This document shows, piece by piece, positions 17,040-24,850 of a stretch of DNA of 64,000 nt. Position numbers and translations under genes: made by a program. The DNA lies in NCBI GenBank assembly GCA_963785425.1, contig CAWAVG010000002.1, positions 558,001 through 622,000 of the forward strand, written 5' to 3'. How positions within the stretch are numbered: position 1 is the stretch's first letter; the number at the start of each line of letters is the position of its first letter. Origin of the DNA: RYN-133 sp963785425 (GTDB lineage Bacteria > Actinomycetota > Actinomycetes > Mycobacteriales > Jatrophihabitantaceae). The notes beneath the pieces were generated by a model. The model worked only from the letters and a program-made list of their open reading frames with translations. It ran no database searches and was not told the origin of the DNA.

Positions 17040-18173
17040 ATGGCCGCAGTTGGACGGATCGGGCGTGCGCTGCGCCGCAGGGGCGCCGCCGCCGCCGCGG
17101 CGGCCAAGGCGCCGGCAAAGAAGACGGCCAAGACAGCGGCAAAGGCGGCCAAGAGCGCAACCCGCCCGAGCTCGAAGCCCGCGAAAAAGGTTACGAAGCA
17201 GTCCGCGCCCGCGACGAAGGCGGCGAAGAAGACTGCGCCGGCCAAGAAGGACGGCGAAGAAGACTGCGCCCGCCAAGACAGCTGCGAAGAAGACGGCGCC
17301 GGCCAAGACAGCTGCGAAGAAGACGGCGCCGGCCAAGACAGCTGCGAAGAAGACCGCGCCGGCCAAGACAGCTGCGAAGAAGTCCGCGCCGGCCAAGAAG
17401 CGGCGAAGAAGTCCGCGCCGGCCAAGACAGCTGCGAAGAAGTCCGCGCCGGCCAAGAAGGCGGCCAAGAAGGCGGCCAAGAAGACTCCGCCCGCCACGAA
17501 GGCGGCGAAGAAGACTCCGCCCGCCAAGAAGGCGGCCAAGAAGACCGCGCCCGCCACGAAGGCGGCCAAGAAGACTCCGCCCGCCAAGAAGGCGGCCAAG
17601 AAGACCGCGCCCGCCACGAAGCGCCGCGCCACGAAGAAGGCCGCTCCTGCGACGAAGACCGCGACGCCGACGGCGCCCACCCAGGCAGCGGGCGTAGCTG
17701 CCGCTGATGTCGCTGCAGATGTCACCCCGGACGTGATGGCCGGGCAAGGACCGCCGCCGGCACCCCGGTCCGCTCCGACGCCGAAGACGATCGCCGTTCC
17801 CAAGGGCTCGGAATGGACGAAGGCCGAACTCGCGGCGGTCCGGCAGGACCTCGTAGCCGAACTCGACGAGATGCGCGCCGCCTACGACACGTCCCTGCGT
17901 GATCTCAACGACCTGCAGCAGTCCGGCACCGACGGCGCAGGTGACGACCAGGCCGACGCGGGCAGCAAGACGTTCGAGCGCGAGCAGGAACAGTCGATCG
18001 CGGCGAACCGGATGGATCTGATGGTGCAGATCCAGCGGGCCGTCGAACGCATCGACGCCGGCACCTACGGCTACTGCGAGAGTTGCGGCAAGCCGATCCC
18101 GAAGGCGCGGCTCAAGGCGTTCCCGATGGCCACGCTCGATGTGAGCTGCAAGCAACGCGAGGAACGCCGCTGA
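17040..18173 (+). CDS. TraR/DksA C4-type zinc finger protein with lysine-rich repeat domain
   Basis: The ATG at 17040 (GGAAGGGTGGG upstream) gives 377 residues. About residues 15-220 are Lys/Ala/Pro repeats of the H1-like AAKKTAPAK type, a DNA-binding tail seen on several actinobacterial proteins. The C-terminal about 120 residues form a DksA/TraR domain: a coiled coil (TKAELAAVRQDLVAELDEMR) and a zinc finger reading YCESCGKPIPKARLKAFP, then LDVSCKQREERR. The second finger pair lacks its first Cys (Asp instead). Residues about 71-120 are acidic and Cys-containing (DSCEEDGAGQ repeats) because the lysine repeats are read in another frame between an apparent extra base near 17250 and a missing base near 17400. 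The gene is divergent from ileS. Confidence 0.82.
   Translation: MAAVGRIGRALRRRGAAAAAAAKAPAKKTAKTAAKAAKSATRPSSKPAKKVTKQSAPATKAAKKTAPAKKDGEEDCARQDSCEEDGAGQDSCEEDGAGQDSCEEDRAGQDSCEEVRAGQEAAKKSAPAKTAAKKSAPAKKAAKKAAKKTPPATKAAKKTPPAKKAAKKTAPATKAAKKTPPAKKAAKKTAPATKRRATKKAAPATKTATPTAPTQAAGVAAADVAADVTPDVMAGQGPPPAPRSAPTPKTIAVPKGSEWTKAELAAVRQDLVAELDEMRAAYDTSLRDLNDLQQSGTDGAGDDQADAGSKTFEREQEQSIAANRMDLMVQIQRAVERIDAGTYGYCESCGKPIPKARLKAFPMATLDVSCKQREERR
17272..17391 (+). repeat. Four 30-base tandem repeats in the DksA-like gene
   Basis: Units of 30 bases starting GCCAAGACAGCTGCGAAGAA begin at 17272, 17302, 17332 and 17362, with one or two base differences in the final third. In the gene's reading frame here they encode QDSCEEDGAG-type units; one phase later they encode AKTAAKKTAP, which matches the repeats on both sides. 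Confidence 0.85.
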
Positions 18174-18205
18174 TCCGCTCGCCGGGCCTGGGCGATGATG
18201 GACGG

Positions 18206-18763
18206 GTGAGCCCCGCGGACGACCTCGACACTTCGACGCCGCAGCAGGTCGTCCCGGCGCGGGCGCCGCGCCGCATCGTCCTGTTCACCGTGATCGCGCT
18301 GCTGGTGCTGACCGTCGACGTGGTGTCGAAGGTGCTCGTCGTGGCCAACCTCCGGCCCATGGAGCAGACCCGCCTGCTCGGTGGGGCGATCTATCTCGAC
18401 ATCGCGCGGAACTCGGGAGCGGCGTTCTCGCTGGGCACGGGCTTCACGGCGATCCTGACGATCGTCGCCATCGCGGTCGTCGTGGTCATCGTGCGCACGG
18501 CGAGCCGGCTGCACTCGCGTGCCTGGGCGGTGGCTCTGGGGCTCATCCTGGGCGGTGCGTTCGGCAATCTCGTCGACCGCATCTTCCGCGACCCGGGCGT
18601 GTTCCGCGGGCACGTGGTCGACTGGATCAGTCTGTTCGGGCCGGACGGCGCGCACTGGCCGATCTTCAACCTGGCCGACTCGGCCATTGTCTGCGGCGCG
18701 GTGCTGGCCGCCGTCCTGAGCCTGTTCGGGGTCTCGCTCGACGGAGCCCGCAGCCGTGACTGA
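18206..18763 (+). CDS. lspA: Lipoprotein signal peptidase (signal peptidase II)
   Basis: LspA cleaves the signal peptide from diacylglyceryl-modified prolipoproteins; lgt at 61.4 kb supplies the preceding step. The GTG at 18206 gives 185 residues with four membrane helices (about residues 26-46, 76-100, 106-128 and 152-175). The catalytic aspartates are in the family motifs GGAFGNLVDRIF and FNLADSAIVCG, and IARNSGAAFSL matches the conserved NxGAAF region. The stop lies inside the start of the next gene (8-base overlap). Confidence 0.93.
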   Translation: MSPADDLDTSTPQQVVPARAPRRIVLFTVIALLVLTVDVVSKVLVVANLRPMEQTRLLGGAIYLDIARNSGAAFSLGTGFTAILTIVAIAVVVVIVRTASRLHSRAWAVALGLILGGAFGNLVDRIFRDPGVFRGHVVDWISLFGPDGAHWPIFNLADSAIVCGAVLAAVLSLFGVSLDGARSRD

Positions 18764-19682
18764 GAGCCGGCTGCTGCCGGTGCCCGACGGGCTGGACGGG
18801 CTGCGCCTGGACGTCGCGATCGCACGGTTGCTCGGCTTCTCCCGGACGGCCGCGGCGGAGTTGATCGACGCCGGCCGGGTCAGCGTCGACGGGCAGATCC
18901 CGGCGCGCAGCGTCAAGGTGCACGGCGGCTCGATGCTCGAGGTCACGATCCCGCCGCCCGAGAGCCTGGCCGTGGTGCCGGAGCCGGTCGCCGGGCTCAC
19001 CGTGCTCTACGACGACGACGATCTGCTCGTCGTCGACAAGCCGGTCGGCGTGGCGGCCCACCCGTCGCCCGGCTGGACCGGACCGACGGTCGTTGCCGGA
19101 CTCGCGGCGATGGGCTACCACCTGGCCAGTTCGGGCGCGGCGGAGCGGCAGGGCATCGTCCACCGCCTCGATGCCGGCACCACCGGCGCGATGGTCGTCG
19201 CCAAGAGTGAGCGCGCCTACTCGGCCCTCAAACGCGCGTTCAAGCAACGCACCGTCGACAAGCGCTACGCCGCTCTGGTGCAGGGTCACCCCGACCCGAC
19301 CAGCGGCACGATCGACGCGCCGATCGACCGGCACCCGTCCGCCGACTACAAGTTCGCCGTCGTCGCGAGCGGACGCCCGAGCGTGACCCACTACGAAACC
19401 GTCGAGGCATTCCGGGCCGCCACGCTGCTCGACATCCGGCTCGAGACCGGCCGCACGCACCAGATCCGGGTACACATGGCGGCGGTGCGGCATCCGTGCG
19501 TCGGCGATCTCACCTACGGCGCCGACCCGACGCTGGCCAGACGGCTGGGCCTGACCCGGCAATGGCTGCACGCCCGCGAGCTCGGCTTCGAACACCCCGG
19601 CACGGGGCAGTGGCTCGTCGTCGAGTCACCCTTTCCCGACGATCTGCAGCACGCCCTCGACGTTCTCAGTGACGAATCCTGA
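18756..19682 (+). CDS. rluD: RluD-type 23S rRNA pseudouridine synthase
   Basis: The protein (308 residues, GTG start) has an N-terminal S4 RNA-binding domain (about residues 8-70: RLDVAIARLLGFSRTAAAEL, then IDAGRVSVDG) and the RsuA/RluA catalytic domain. The catalytic aspartate is in HRLDAGTTGAMVV and the family end motif is ETGRTHQIRVH. RluD isomerises uridines in helix 69 of 23S rRNA; the lspA-rluD pairing is common in Actinobacteria. Exact target sites cannot be read from sequence. Confidence 0.92.
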   Translation: MTESRLLPVPDGLDGLRLDVAIARLLGFSRTAAAELIDAGRVSVDGQIPARSVKVHGGSMLEVTIPPPESLAVVPEPVAGLTVLYDDDDLLVVDKPVGVAAHPSPGWTGPTVVAGLAAMGYHLASSGAAERQGIVHRLDAGTTGAMVVAKSERAYSALKRAFKQRTVDKRYAALVQGHPDPTSGTIDAPIDRHPSADYKFAVVASGRPSVTHYETVEAFRAATLLDIRLETGRTHQIRVHMAAVRHPCVGDLTYGADPTLARRLGLTRQWLHARELGFEHPGTGQWLVVESPFPDDLQHALDVLSDES

Positions 19683-19702
19683 CGTCGGGGTAGGACGGAC
19701 GT

Positions 19703-21148
19703 ATGCCTGCTGACAAGGGTTCTGCCGGTCTGATCGTCGCGTCCAACCGGGGCCCGCTCACCGTTGCCGCGGTCGAATCGTCCGGCGACGGTGACGACGA
19801 GATCCGGCGGGGCGGCGGCGGGCTCGTCAGCGGCATGCAGGCCGCGCTGTCGGCAACGCCCGGCGCGGTGTGGGTGTGCGCGGCGCTCAACGACCGCGAA
19901 CGCACGTTGGCACGGCAGGCCACCGACGGGCGGCTGTCGAACCTGCCCCAGGTCGCCGATGCGCTCCACGGCGACTTCGACGTCCACATGCTGCCGATCG
20001 ACGCGCCGACCTTCCGCGCCGCGTACAACGGCATCGCGAACTCGACGTTGTGGTTCGTGCTGCACCAGTTGTTCGACCTGCCGACCCAGCCGGTGTTCGA
20101 CCTGACGTGGCGGCGGCAGTGGACCGCCTACGTGCGCTACAACCAGGCCTTCGCCGACGCGATCATCAGCGACGCCGCCGAGGGTGCCGCGGTGATGGTG
20201 CAGGACTACCACCTGTTCCTCGTGCCCCGGCTGCTGCGCCGCGCCCGCCCCGACCTGCGCATCGGGTTCTTCACGCACACGCCCTGGGTGCCGTCGGACT
20301 ACTTCACGACGCTGCCCGACGACGTCGCCTACGAGGTCGTCGACGGCATGCTCGGTGCCGACGTCATCGGCTTCCACACCCAACGGTGGGCCGACCTGTT
20401 CGCCGACACCGCGCGCGTGCTGTGCGGGGCGGACGCCAGCGGTGTGCAGGTGTTCCCGCTCGGCACCGACAACGACGAGATGCACAAGCTCGGACACCGG
20501 CGCGTCGTCGACAGCGCCATGCGCATGCTCGACGACGTGGTCGGCGACCGTGTCGTCATCGGTCGCGTCGACCGCACCGAGCTGTCGAAGAACGTGTGGC
20601 GCGGGCTGCTGAGTTACCGCGAACTGCTGCGCAAGTACCCCGAATGGCGTGGACGCGTCGTGCACTGCGTCTACGACAACCCGTCCCGCGAGGACCTGCC
20701 GGCCTACCGCGAGTACACCGCCTCGCTCGAGCGGCTGGCCGCCGAGATCGACGACGAGTTCTCGACGGACGAGTGGACGTCGATCATCCTCGAGATCCAG
20801 GACGACTACCCGGTCGCCCTCGCGGCGCTGCGCCGCAGCGATGTCGTATTCGTCAACTCGGTGCGCGACGGCATGAACCTCGTGGTGCTCGAGGCGCTGG
20901 TGCTGTCCGAGCGCGACCCGGCCGTGGTCATCTCGCGCGAGATGGGCGCGGTCGAGCTGCTCGGCGACGATGCGATCTCGGTCAACCCGTTCGACGTGTC
21001 GGCCGGTGCCGACGCCCTGCACGCGGCGTTGCAGATGCCGGCCGAGGAACGCGCCGAGCGGGCCGCACGGATGCGCGCCGCAGCGGTGCGGTTGCCTCCG
21101 ACCGACTGGTTCCGGGCACAGCTCGACGCGCTGCCCGACCCGAAATGA
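19703..21148 (+). CDS. GT20 family glycosyltransferase (annotated-type trehalose-6-phosphate synthase, atypical)
   Basis: A 481-residue GT20 protein. It begins GLIVASNRGPLTV, has VQDYHLFLVPRLLR, GFFTHTPWVPSDYF and the nucleotide-sugar region VFVNSVRDGMNLVVLEALV. In canonical OtsA the loop after the central strand reads R-x-D-Y-x-K-G; here it is GRVDRTELSKNVWRGLLSY, nearer to the R-S-K-N form of VldE-like GT20 enzymes. I therefore hesitate to call it OtsA, although a phosphatase of the OtsB family follows on the opposite strand and makes a trehalose role reasonable. TAGGAC six bases before the ATG could be a -10 of a leaderless message. Confidence 0.8.
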   Translation: MPADKGSAGLIVASNRGPLTVAAVESSGDGDDEIRRGGGGLVSGMQAALSATPGAVWVCAALNDRERTLARQATDGRLSNLPQVADALHGDFDVHMLPIDAPTFRAAYNGIANSTLWFVLHQLFDLPTQPVFDLTWRRQWTAYVRYNQAFADAIISDAAEGAAVMVQDYHLFLVPRLLRRARPDLRIGFFTHTPWVPSDYFTTLPDDVAYEVVDGMLGADVIGFHTQRWADLFADTARVLCGADASGVQVFPLGTDNDEMHKLGHRRVVDSAMRMLDDVVGDRVVIGRVDRTELSKNVWRGLLSYRELLRKYPEWRGRVVHCVYDNPSREDLPAYREYTASLERLAAEIDDEFSTDEWTSIILEIQDDYPVALAALRRSDVVFVNSVRDGMNLVVLEALVLSERDPAVVISREMGAVELLGDDAISVNPFDVSAGADALHAALQMPAEERAERAARMRAAAVRLPPTDWFRAQLDALPDPK

Positions 21149-21167
21149 GTCCGCGCGAGAAGTGGCG

Positions 21168-21938
21168 TCAGCCCAGTAGCGAGCGCAGGAACGTGACCGC
21201 ATCGGCCGGTTCGGCCACGCTGGCGTCGGCGGCCTCGGCGGCACGGGCGACGCCGGACGACCGCACCGCCACGCCGTAGGCGGCACGCCCGGCCCTGCGC
21301 TGCGCGCGGAGGTGCTCGAAGGCCGGCACATCACCGAGGTCGTCGCCGAGGTACACCACCCCGGCGTGCGAGTCGGCGAGGCGGTCGATCGCGCCGGCCT
21401 TGTCGTAGCCCGGCAGGCGCAGCTCGAGCACGTCGCGTCCGGGATGCATCTCGAGCCCCAGGTCGTCGGCGAGGGCGGCGATCGGGTCGTGCAGCGGCGC
21501 CAGCGCCGCGTCCGGATCGCTCGCCCGGCGGGCGTGCACGACGAGCGAGAGCCGCTTGTCCTCGATCCAGAGGTCGGGGTCGGCGCCGTCGAGCAGGTCC
21601 GGCAGGCGCTGCTTCAGCGCGTCGATCTGCTCGGGGGTCTCGGGCGTGTCGAGCGCGCCGTCGTGCCAGGTCTCGATGCCGTACAGCCCGGCGACGACCA
21701 CGCCGGGGATCGCGTCGAGCCCGCCCAGACGAACCACGGTTTCGGCGTCGCGGCCGGTGATCACGCCGATGTGCGCGCCGGCGCGGGCCAGATCGGCCAG
21801 GACGTCGATCGCGCCGTCGACCGGGCGTGACTGCTGCGGGTCGGGGACGAGGGGCGCCAGCGTGCCGTCGAAGTCGGTCGCGACCATGACGTCGGGCATG
21901 ACTGCGCGCAGCGACGCGGCGATCTCGGGCAGTTCCAC
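21168..21938 (-). CDS. otsB: Trehalose-phosphatase (HAD family)
   Basis: OtsB removes phosphate from trehalose 6-phosphate. From the GTG at 21936-21938 it is 256 residues. HAD motif I is VATDFDGTLAPLVPDP, motif II is GVITGRDAETV, and motif III/IV is YLGDDLGDVPAFEHL, with GLYGIETW in the cap region. The gene is convergent with the GT20 gene (19 bases between stops). An ATG at 21898-21900 is a possible but worse start because it cuts off part of the first helix. Two hairpins follow upstream toward nagA. Confidence 0.88.
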   Translation of the reverse strand: MELPEIAASLRAVMPDVMVATDFDGTLAPLVPDPQQSRPVDGAIDVLADLARAGAHIGVITGRDAETVVRLGGLDAIPGVVVAGLYGIETWHDGALDTPETPEQIDALKQRLPDLLDGADPDLWIEDKRLSLVVHARRASDPDAALAPLHDPIAALADDLGLEMHPGRDVLELRLPGYDKAGAIDRLADSHAGVVYLGDDLGDVPAFEHLRAQRRAGRAAYGVAVRSSGVARAAEAADASVAEPADAVTFLRSLLG

Positions 21939-21951
21939 CCGTCCATCCTGC

Positions 21952-22068
21952 CTTTCCCCGCTGGTGCTCGGCTCGGGCCGTCCAGGGCGAGCACCAGCGG
22001 GGAAAGCTACGGGACGGTTCCCCGGTGGTGCTCGGCTCGGGCCGTCGGGAGCGCGCACCAGCGGGGAA
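21952..22068. repeat. Tandemly duplicated palindrome between nagA and otsB
   Basis: The first palindrome has 19-base perfect arms at 21952-21970 and 21988-22006 (CTTTCCCCGCTGGTGCTCG and its complement) around 17 bases. The second, at 22018-22034 and 22052-22068, has the same design with two mismatches. The loops share CTCGGCTCGGGCCGTC, so the whole unit of about 65 bases is a direct duplication. It follows the nagA stop and may terminate nagA, or be a repetitive extragenic palindrome. Confidence 0.75.
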
Positions 22069-22084
22069 AGGCGCGGGACGGGAC

Positions 22085-23206
22085 CTAGGGTGAGCGGGTG
22101 ATCCGGCCGTCCCGAACGACGTGGCGAACCCGCAGCTGCTCGTCCAGGTGCACCAGGTCGGCCCGCCCGCCCGCGGTGATCGCGCCGGCTTCGAGGCCGA
22201 CGGCGCGGGCGGGGTTCGTGGCCGCGGCCGCGGCCACCTGCGCCATCGACCGTCCGACCTCGTGCACCGCGCGTCGCACCGCCACGTCCATCGTCAGCGT
22301 GCTGCCCGCGAGCGACCCGGTGGATTCGAGGCGCGCGACACCGTCGCGCACCATGACGGCGAGCCCGCCCAGTTCGTGGTGTCCGTCGCCGGTGCCCGCG
22401 GCGACCATCGCGTCGGTGACGAGGACGGTGCGGTCGGCGCCCACGAGTCGTTGCATGGCCGGGTGCACGTGGTGCCCGTCGTTGATCAGCTCGCAGAAGG
22501 CGGCGCGCTCCACTGCGGCGATCGCCGGTCCGGGTGCGCGCGTGTCGATCTTCGGCATGCCGTTGAACAGGTGTGTCGCGACGGTCGCCCCGCGCTCGAA
22601 AGCCCGGACGGTCGTCTCGAAATCGGCATCGGTGTGGCCGACGGCGACGACGACCCCGGCGGCCAGCGCCGCGTCGATCACGGCGTCGGCGCCGGGGAGC
22701 TCGGGCGCGAGGGTGATCATCCGCAGGGTGCCGCGGGCGGCATCCAGCAGCCGCGCGAACGTGTCGGCGTCGGGGGACGCGAGGTGTGCCGGGTTCTGCG
22801 CGCCGCTCCGGGCGGCCGACAGGAACGGGCCCTCGAGGTGCGCGCCCGCGAGCACGGTCGTGCCGTCGGCCACGACGTCGGCGATCACCGCGAGCTGGGC
22901 GCACAACGCGTCGATCGCGTCCGTCACCAGGGAGGCCAGCAGGCGCGTCGTGCCGTGGCCGGCGTGGAAGGCTGCCGCCGCGCGCACCTCGTCCGGGTCG
23001 GCGGCGGTGAGGCTGGCGCCGCCCCCGCCGTGGCAGTGGATGTCGACGAACCCGGGCACCAGCCAGCCGGCACCGAGCTCGGCAGCCGGTTCACCGGTGC
23101 GGCTGCGCAAAGCCGCGATGCGCCCGTCCGCTACGACGACCTCGGCGTCGAGCACGCCGTCGGGGGCGCCGTCGGGGGTGACGACGCGCGGGCCGCGCAG
23201 GATCAT
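22085..23206 (-). CDS. nagA: N-acetylglucosamine-6-phosphate deacetylase
   Basis: NagA deacetylates GlcNAc-6-phosphate during amino-sugar use and cell-wall recycling. The ATG at 23204-23206 gives 373 residues of the amidohydrolase fold. Metal and active-site residues are visible: FVDIHCHGGGG, the Glu in AHLEGPF, VGHTDA, THLFNGMPK and the catalytic Asp in LVTDAM. A divergent ROK sugar kinase starts 24 bases away, which suggests the pair handles GlcNAc: phosphorylation, then deacetylation. TAACGT seven bases before the ATG suggests a leaderless message. Confidence 0.93.
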   Translation of the reverse strand: MILRGPRVVTPDGAPDGVLDAEVVVADGRIAALRSRTGEPAAELGAGWLVPGFVDIHCHGGGGASLTAADPDEVRAAAAFHAGHGTTRLLASLVTDAIDALCAQLAVIADVVADGTTVLAGAHLEGPFLSAARSGAQNPAHLASPDADTFARLLDAARGTLRMITLAPELPGADAVIDAALAAGVVVAVGHTDADFETTVRAFERGATVATHLFNGMPKIDTRAPGPAIAAVERAAFCELINDGHHVHPAMQRLVGADRTVLVTDAMVAAGTGDGHHELGGLAVMVRDGVARLESTGSLAGSTLTMDVAVRRAVHEVGRSMAQVAAAAATNPARAVGLEAGAITAGGRADLVHLDEQLRVRHVVRDGRITRSP

Positions 23207-23213
23207 GAGCCGC

Positions 23214-23219
23214 ACGTTA
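23214..23219 (-). promoter_or_regulatory. Candidate -10 element of nagA
   Basis: TAACGT on the minus strand (TANNNT form) ends 7 bases before the nagA ATG, the spacing of a leaderless transcript. The whole divergent region is only 24 bases, so the promoters of nagA and the ROK kinase must overlap or extend into the genes. No clear -35 is seen. Confidence 0.35.
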
Positions 23220-23230
23220 GTGACCTCGCC

Positions 23231-24112
23231 GTGATCGGCGCGATAGACATCGGCGGAACGACGATCAAGTCGGCACGCGTCGGCGCGGACCTGCAGGTCG
23301 GCGCTGAATCCCGCGCGCCGACCCCGCGGGCCGACGGACCGGACGCCGTCGTGGCGGCGGTGTGCGACGTCGCGCGAGGTCTCGATGGCGTCGACGCGAT
23401 CGGCGTCGCCTGCCTCGGCCTCGTCGACGAGGGGGCCGGACGCGCCGTGTACTCCGCCGCGGTCGGCTGGCGCGACGTGCCGCTGACCGCGGTGCTCACC
23501 GAGGCCGCCGGGGTGCCGGTCTTCCTGGGCCACGACATCCGTGCCGCGGCCCGGGCCGAGGCCGAATGCGTGCCCGGCGCGCCGGCCGAATCCATGCTGT
23601 TCCTCGCGATCGGCACCGGGATCGGTGCGGCGATGCGCGTCGGGGGACGTGAGGTCAGCGGGGCGAGTTACCGGGCCGGCGAGATCGGCCACGCCCCGGC
23701 TCGGCCGGGCGGCAGGGTGTGCGGCTGCGGTGCCCGCGGCTGTCTCGAGGCGTACGCGTCGGCGGCGGCGATCGGGCGCGACGGATCGGTCGCCGCCGGC
23801 CGCGAGGTCAGCGCGCGGGAGGTAGCGGACGCGGCCGAGCGGGGCGAGCCGTGGGCCGTCGGGGTGTGGCAGGGCGCGCTCGAGGTGCTCGCCGACGCGA
23901 TCGTGTCGGCCTGCGTGCTGGCCGACCCCGAGGTGGTCGTCGTCGGCGGCGGGCTGAGCCTGGCCGGTGCGGTGCTGCTCGCGCCGCTGACCGAGCTCGT
24001 CGCGGCCCGCTACCCGTTCGCCGGGGCGCCGCCGGTGCGACTGGCGAAACTGGGTGACCGGGCGGCGCTGCTCGGCGCTGCGCTGCTCGCGCGCGACGGC
24101 GGGATATCGTGA
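23231..24112 (+). CDS. ROK family sugar kinase
   Basis: A 293-residue ROK protein without an N-terminal helix-turn-helix, so a kinase rather than a repressor. Seen are the phosphate loop GAIDIGGTTIKSARV, GHDIRAAARAEAE (family catalytic Asp), IGTGIGAAMRVGG, EIGHAPARPGG and the zinc motif CGCGARGCLEAY. The GTG at 23231 is chosen because the fold begins right there. Divergence from nagA suggests a GlcNAc or related amino-sugar kinase; glucokinase cannot be excluded. Confidence 0.85.
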   Translation: MIGAIDIGGTTIKSARVGADLQVGAESRAPTPRADGPDAVVAAVCDVARGLDGVDAIGVACLGLVDEGAGRAVYSAAVGWRDVPLTAVLTEAAGVPVFLGHDIRAAARAEAECVPGAPAESMLFLAIGTGIGAAMRVGGREVSGASYRAGEIGHAPARPGGRVCGCGARGCLEAYASAAAIGRDGSVAAGREVSAREVADAAERGEPWAVGVWQGALEVLADAIVSACVLADPEVVVVGGGLSLAGAVLLAPLTELVAARYPFAGAPPVRLAKLGDRAALLGAALLARDGGIS

Positions 24113-24116
24113 GGCG

Positions 24117-24746
24117 GTGCAGCGCGCCGTCCGGTACTGGGTGCTTGCCGCCGCGGCGGCAACTGCGCTGGCCGGCTGCGCGCAGACCGCCGCACAGACC
24201 ACTGCACAGACCACTGCACAGACCACTGCACAGACCACTGCGCATCGTGTGGCGGCACAACCGGCACGGCATGCGGTTCGCCACGCCGCGCCCGCGGTGG
24301 TGCGCCACGCGCCCGCCGTCGAGCGGGCCGTCACCCGTCCCAGGCCGAACCGGTGCGCGCACAACGCGGCCCCGCAGAAGGTGATCGTCAGCATCCGGCG
24401 CCAGCACCTGTGGATGTGCGCGCGACACCGGCTCGTGCGTCAGAGCGCGGTGACGACCGGCATCGTCGGCCAGTACACGAACACGCCGACCGGCAACTAC
24501 GTGATCCAGGACCGCGTGCGCGACACGACGCTCACCCTCATCACCGGCGCGACCTATGCCGTGCACTACTGGATCCCGTTCGAGGGACCGCTGTTCGGCT
24601 TCCACGACTCGTCCTGGCAGAACTTCCCGTACGGCAGCCCGCGCTACAAGACGCAGGGGTCGCACGGCTGCGTACACATGCCGCTCGCAGCGATCGCGTT
24701 CCTGTACCGCTGGTCGGCGCGCCCCACCGCCGTCCACATCTCCTGA
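24117..24746 (+). CDS. L,D-transpeptidase (YkuD domain) lipoprotein
   Basis: From GTG 24117 the 209-residue protein has a signal peptide with the lipobox LAGC (about residue 21), a repetitive AQTT linker, and a YkuD domain. The catalytic motif is GSHGCVHMP, and an upstream histidine is in FGFHDSSW. Such enzymes make 3-3 cross-links in peptidoglycan or attach proteins; the short substrate-binding part and single domain do not show which. The upstream ROK gene ends 4 bases before. The lipobox links it to lgt and lspA in this window. Confidence 0.85.
   Translation: MQRAVRYWVLAAAAATALAGCAQTAAQTTAQTTAQTTAQTTAHRVAAQPARHAVRHAAPAVVRHAPAVERAVTRPRPNRCAHNAAPQKVIVSIRRQHLWMCARHRLVRQSAVTTGIVGQYTNTPTGNYVIQDRVRDTTLTLITGATYAVHYWIPFEGPLFGFHDSSWQNFPYGSPRYKTQGSHGCVHMPLAAIAFLYRWSARPTAVHIS
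24193..24240 (+). repeat. Four perfect 12-base tandem repeats in the L,D-transpeptidase gene
   Basis: CACAGACCACTG is repeated four times exactly, encoding Ala-Gln-Thr-Thr units just after the lipobox. A degenerate further unit precedes it. Length changes would stay in frame and alter only the distance of the catalytic domain from the membrane. Confidence 0.9.
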
Positions 24747-24850
24747 CGCTCCACCCGAGGTCGAGAGACTCGCGTCCGAGCCTTCGACACGTTGTCGCCG
24801 CCCGGTGAGAAGATCGGGGTTCCGGCAGCGACGGTGGGAGCGACACAGCA

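Noticed and set aside
17272..17391. CRISPR-like array in the DksA-like gene
   Set aside because: 30-base units are directly adjacent with no unique spacers and encode Lys-repeat units.
22121..23230. In-frame upstream extension of the ROK kinase across nagA
   Set aside because: It would run antisense through all of nagA; the ROK fold starts exactly at 23231.
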